From Fluviibacter sp048859965 (lineage in GTDB: Bacteria; Pseudomonadota; Gammaproteobacteria; Burkholderiales; Rhodocyclaceae): 17,068 nt of DNA. Below are positions 14,551-17,068 of this stretch, one piece after another. The stretch covers positions 1 to 17,068 of the forward strand of contig JBLIZO010000012.1 in assembly GCA_048859965.1 (NCBI GenBank), written 5' to 3'. Made by a program: the position numbers and the translations under genes. Positions within the stretch are counted from its first letter, which is position 1, and the number at the start of each line of letters is the position of its first letter. Below the pieces are notes generated by a model, which was not told the origin of the DNA, made no database searches, and saw nothing but the letters and a program-made list of their open reading frames with translations.

Positions 14551-15327
14551 TCAGGGCGCCCGGCAAATCGCGGGCGAATCCGGCATTTTAATCCAGCTGC
14601 CATGATCGAGCATGTCCATCGGCTGGTAGCGCGACTTGTAGGCCATCTTCTCGCTCTCGGCGATCCAGTATCCCAGGTAAAGATAGGGCAGGTTGTTGTA
14701 CTGGCACTGGATGATTTGCCAGAGAATCGCATAGGTACCATAACTCGCTCTGGGGTTCGTCGGGTCATAGAACGTGTACACCGCCGACAGGCCATCGGCC
14801 AGCACGTCCATCAGACAGACCATGACGACCTGGCCATGGGCGCGAAACTCAATCAGGCGGGTATCCACGGCGCTGCTGAGCAGAAACTCGCGGTACTGCC
14901 CCGGATCATCGTCATCCATGCCGCCCTGTGGGTGGCGCGATTGCTGGTACGCCACATACAGCGCGTAGTGTTCGGGGTCAAAGGCCAGCGGCCGTTCGCG
15001 TACCTCCAGGAGGCCCGGCGTATTGAGCCGGTTCAGAATCTTGCGCTGGGTGCGATCCGGTGCGAATTCAAGCGCCCGCACACGCACGGGCACACAACGC
15101 TGGCAATCGTCGCAACGTGGGCGATAGACGAACTGGCCGCTACGCCGAAAACCCCGGTGCACCAGAGCGCTGTATACCGGCGCATCGATGTGATGCGGCG
15201 GCATGGCGACCTGTGAGCGTGCCTGCCGGTTCGGCAGATAGCTGCAGGCATAGGGGGCTGTCGTATAAAAATGCAGCAGCGCGTTTGCTGAAGAAGGGAG
15301 CAGGGCGTCGTCGCCAGCGTTGTCCAT
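14551..15327 (-). CDS. bpt: Aspartate/glutamate leucyltransferase (N-end rule, Bpt)
   Basis: This 258-residue enzyme transfers leucine from Leu-tRNA to proteins starting with Asp or Glu, marking them for ClpS/ClpAP degradation. Bpt is related to eukaryotic arginyltransferase ATE1. Family marks are Cys28 in YACSYLPNR and the cysteine cluster RPRCDDCQRC (Cys72, 75, 78). The GTYAILWQI segment and the closing LGYWIAESEKMAYKSRYQP block are also present. ATG 15327 is chosen; a GTG two codons earlier is possible. Neither has a ribosome binding site. The start lies only 16 nt after the T-run of the upstream terminator, so its promoter must overlap that terminator or the end of the NlpC/P60 gene. Confidence 0.95.
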   Translation of the reverse strand: MDNAGDDALLPSSANALLHFYTTAPYACSYLPNRQARSQVAMPPHHIDAPVYSALVHRGFRRSGQFVYRPRCDDCQRCVPVRVRALEFAPDRTQRKILNRLNTPGLLEVRERPLAFDPEHYALYVAYQQSRHPQGGMDDDDPGQYREFLLSSAVDTRLIEFRAHGQVVMVCLMDVLADGLSAVYTFYDPTNPRASYGTYAILWQIIQCQYNNLPYLYLGYWIAESEKMAYKSRYQPMDMLDHGSWIKMPDSPAICRAP

Positions 15328-15343
15328 GTGCACAGCTTAAAAC

Positions 15344-15369
15344 AAAAAACGCCGCAGTTTGCGGCGTTT
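15344..15369 (-). terminator. Rho-independent terminator of the NlpC/P60 gene
   Basis: On the minus strand a 10-bp perfect stem (AAACGCCGCA at 15360-15369 in minus reading, with TGCGGCGTTT at 15347-15356) and a 3-nt loop run into TTTTTT. It lies 20 nt after the NlpC/P60 stop and directly before bpt. Confidence 0.92.
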
Positions 15370-15389
15370 GGCGGAAGTATTCCGGGGGT

Positions 15390-15959
15390 TTAGAACGACA
15401 GTGCTTTACTGGGCACGGCACTGACGCCGTCCAGACGACGGGCGCCATTGTACTTGCCGACCCAGTACGCCTGATGCATGTTTTCCACACGGATCTCGGC
15501 GCCGGGCTTGGGCGCATGCACAAACTGGTCGTTACCCAGATAAATGCCCACATGCGAGTAAGCGCGACGCATGGTGTTGAAAAACACCAGATCGCCCGGC
15601 TTCAGCTCGTCTGCGCTGACCTTGGTGCCCAACTGCGCCTGTTCGGCAGCGGTGCGGGGCAGGTCAATGCCGTTGGAATCCAGGAAAACGAGGCGGGTGA
15701 AACCGCTGCAGTCCAGGCCGGACTCAACGGTATTACCACCACGACGGTAGGGGACACCAACGAACTCCAGACCCTTGATCACCAGATCCTGAATGTTCAC
15801 GGTATAGCGTTGCAGCAGACCGGGCTTGTCGGCCTCGTCTGCGCGCACGGCGGTCGATACAGGCAGCAACGCACCCGACAGGGTGAGGGCCGCAAGTGCC
15901 TGTACCAGCACTTTGCGCGGCTGCTGAATCGCTTTGCTACGGATTTTCATCTTTTGCAT
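15390..15959 (-). CDS. Exported NlpC/P60 cysteine peptidase (peptidoglycan endopeptidase)
   Basis: This 189-residue precursor has an N-terminal signal peptide (basic residues, hydrophobic VLVQALAALTLSGALL at about 18-32, cleavage near Ala40-Asp41). One NlpC/P60 domain follows. The catalytic triad is visible: Cys84 in GLDCSGF, His136 in SHVGIYL and His148 in FVHAPK. Such enzymes cut stem-peptide bonds (typically D-Glu to diaminopimelate) in the periplasm during wall growth or recycling. No LysM or SH3 domain is attached. The start is ATG 15959; ATG 15950 is an equal alternative, and an open stretch further upstream lacks similarity. It diverges from acnB and ends at a strong terminator. Confidence 0.92.
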   Translation of the reverse strand: MQKMKIRSKAIQQPRKVLVQALAALTLSGALLPVSTAVRADEADKPGLLQRYTVNIQDLVIKGLEFVGVPYRRGGNTVESGLDCSGFTRLVFLDSNGIDLPRTAAEQAQLGTKVSADELKPGDLVFFNTMRRAYSHVGIYLGNDQFVHAPKPGAEIRVENMHQAYWVGKYNGARRLDGVSAVPSKALSF

Positions 15960-15986
15960 GAGGTTTACTCTAACGCAATCCGTCCA

Positions 15987-16016
15987 AGGGGGCAAGTCTA
16001 TCTTGCCCCCTGTTTT
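15987..16016 (+). promoter_or_regulatory. Terminator-like hairpin in the nlpC-acnB gap
   Basis: AGGGGGCAAG (15987-15996) and CTTGCCCCCT (16002-16011) form a perfect 10-bp stem with a TCTAT loop. On the plus strand it continues GTTTT. No plus-strand gene lies upstream, so it could be an attenuator in a long acnB leader, a stop for antisense transcripts of nlpC, or on the minus strand a hairpin in the nlpC leader. Confidence 0.5.
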
Positions 16017-16044
16017 GGGGCGGGGTGCCCCGTTTTGGGGCGGG
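16012..16044 (+). repeat. G-rich tandem repeat, two 13-bp copies 20 bp apart
   Basis: GTTTTGGGGCGGG occurs at 16012-16024 and again at 16032-16044. Between them GGGGTGCCCC forms a short inverted repeat. The four G-runs (16017-16020, 16022-16025, 16037-16040, 16042-16044) could support a quadruplex with loops of 1, 11 and 1 nt, or a protein could bind both copies on nearly the same helix face. Confidence 0.6.
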
Positions 16045-16060
16045 ATTTCCAGTGCTTTTC

Positions 16061-16078
16061 AACTCTTTTATAAGAGTT
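16061..16078. promoter_or_regulatory. 18-bp dyad upstream of acnB (candidate operator)
   Basis: AACTCTT (16061-16067) and AAGAGTT (16072-16078) are perfect inverted arms around TTAT. The size and AT-rich centre resemble binding sites of dimeric regulators. It sits 127 nt before acnB and about 100 nt before nlpC, so it could serve either gene. I could not place a convincing sigma-70 promoter in the gap; TTGCCA at 16078-16083 is the best -35-like box. Confidence 0.4.
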
Positions 16079-16204
16079 TGCCAAATTCTCCGGTTTCCCT
16101 CTCGCTTCTGGCTTCGGCTTGTGTTACAAATTCGGTTTGCGCAGTAATTTTCCGGCAAATTGGAATCAGTTTGCCGTTCCTCTGTCTTTTGAAAGGAAAC
16201 CGCC

Positions 16205-17068
16205 GTGCTAGAAGCCTACCGGAGCCATGTTGCCGAGCGTGCCGCCCTGGGGATCCCCCCGCTGCCGCTCAATGCCCAGCAGACCGCTGACTTGGTCGAA
16301 CTGCTGAAGAATCCGCCGAAAGGTGAAGAAGATTTTCTGGTTGAGCTGATTACCTACCGCGTACCGGCCGGCGTGGATGACGCCGCACGCGTCAAGGCGG
16401 CTTTCCTGGCGGCTGTTGCCAAAGGCGAAGTGACGTGCGCGCTGATCTCGCGCGTGCGCGCCACCGAACTGCTGGGCACCATGCTCGGCGGTTACAACGT
16501 CAAGCCGCTGATCGACCTGCTGGGCGACGCCGAGTGCGGTGCCGCTGCGGCTGCAGGCCTCAAGAAAACCCTGCTGGTGTTCGACTACTTCCACGATGTG
16601 AAGGCACTGGCCGACAAGGGTAACGCCAACGCCAAGGCCGTGCTGCAGTCGTGGGCCGACGGTGAATGGTTCACCTCGCGTCCGGAAGTCCCGGCTTCGC
16701 AGAAGCTGACCGTGTTCAAGGTCACCGGCGAAACCAACACCGATGATCTGTCGCCGGCGCCGGATGCCTGGTCGCGTCCGGACATTCCGCTGCATGCCCT
16801 GGCCATGCTGAAGAACCCGCGTCCGGGTATCGAAGCCGATGAGCCGGGTAGCCGTGGCCCCATCAAGCAACTCGAAGCCCTGGCCAAGAAGGGCAACCAG
16901 ATCGCCTACGTCGGCGACGTGGTCGGTACCGGTTCGTCACGTAAGTCGGCCACCAACTCGGTGCTGTGGTTCACCGGTGAAGATATTCCGTTCGTGCCGA
17001 ACAAGCGTTTCGGTGGCGTCTGTCTGGGTTCGAAGATCGCCCCGATCTTCTTCAACACCATGGAAGAT
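16205..17068 (+). CDS. acnB: Aconitate hydratase B (3' partial)
   Basis: The first 288 residues of AcnB are present, about a third of the usual 860 or so; the gene continues past the window. AcnB interconverts citrate and isocitrate in the TCA cycle and carries a [4Fe-4S] cluster whose ligands lie further downstream. The sequence opens with MLEAYRSHVAERAALGIPPL, the typical N-terminus. The HEAT-like domain covers about 1-160, including ATELLGTMLGGYNVKPLIDL. The swivel domain begins after it, with VTGETNTDDLSPAPDAWSRP, GDVVGTGSSRKSATNS and NKRFGGVCLGSKIAPIFFNT. The start is GTG 16205, fixed by family similarity and by AAAGGA (16192-16197) 7 nt upstream. In E. coli, apo-AcnB also binds mRNA as an iron sensor. 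Confidence 0.97.
   Translation, partial: MLEAYRSHVAERAALGIPPLPLNAQQTADLVELLKNPPKGEEDFLVELITYRVPAGVDDAARVKAAFLAAVAKGEVTCALISRVRATELLGTMLGGYNVKPLIDLLGDAECGAAAAAGLKKTLLVFDYFHDVKALADKGNANAKAVLQSWADGEWFTSRPEVPASQKLTVFKVTGETNTDDLSPAPDAWSRPDIPLHALAMLKNPRPGIEADEPGSRGPIKQLEALAKKGNQIAYVGDVVGTGSSRKSATNSVLWFTGEDIPFVPNKRFGGVCLGSKIAPIFFNTMED

Noticed and set aside
16208..16870. 220-codon minus-strand frame opposite acnB
   Set aside because: Antisense shadow. The plus strand encodes a clear AcnB N-terminus with GTG start and ribosome binding site.

Overview
The window looks like the core chromosome of a beta-proteobacterium with a GC-rich genome. The best clues are a PhaB-type acetoacetyl-CoA reductase very close to the Cupriavidus/Burkholderia kind, a cbpA-cbpM pair, an rnfABCDGE-nth cluster followed by a DUF1841 gene, class 2 pyrD, bpt (bacterial N-end rule leucyltransferase) and acnB. 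I cannot name the genus from sequence alone. There is no phage, transposon, CRISPR array or toxin-antitoxin system.

Layout. 1-600 is the Gly/Arg-rich tail of an RNA-binding protein whose catalytic part lies outside the window. 690-2140 holds cbpA-cbpM, a DnaJ-type co-chaperone and its modulator. 2169-2244 is tRNA-Val(UAC) with its terminator. 2363-2791 is an exported CHRD-domain protein, convergent with wrbA on the minus strand. 3547-5991 holds two tandem minus-strand MFS transporters; the upstream one lacks a usable start codon and looks frameshifted at its 5' end. phaB is alone at 6231-6968 and ends at a hairpin shared with the convergent neighbour.

7017-15327 is one unbroken minus-strand run, transcribed from right to left: bpt, pyrD, rnfA, rnfB, rnfC, rnfD, rnfG, rnfE, nth, DUF1841. 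Gaps are 36 nt or less and several genes overlap. The six rnf genes encode a complete membrane complex coupling ferredoxin-level electron flow to NAD(H) and an ion gradient. All expected iron-sulfur cysteines and flavin-attachment threonines are present. nth encodes an Fe-S DNA glycosylase commonly found beside rnf. A strong terminator separates this run from an exported NlpC/P60 peptidase gene (15390-15959). acnB starts divergently at 16205 and runs off the right edge. The 245-bp gap between nlpC and acnB is rich in structure: a terminator-like hairpin, a G-rich tandem repeat and an 18-bp dyad.

I found no convincing new multi-gene system. The points most worth checking are the broken 5' end of the second MFS gene, the structured nlpC-acnB region, the self-complementary pyrD-rnfA spacer, a mismatched acceptor stem in tRNA-Val, and two candidate flavinylation motifs in RnfD.
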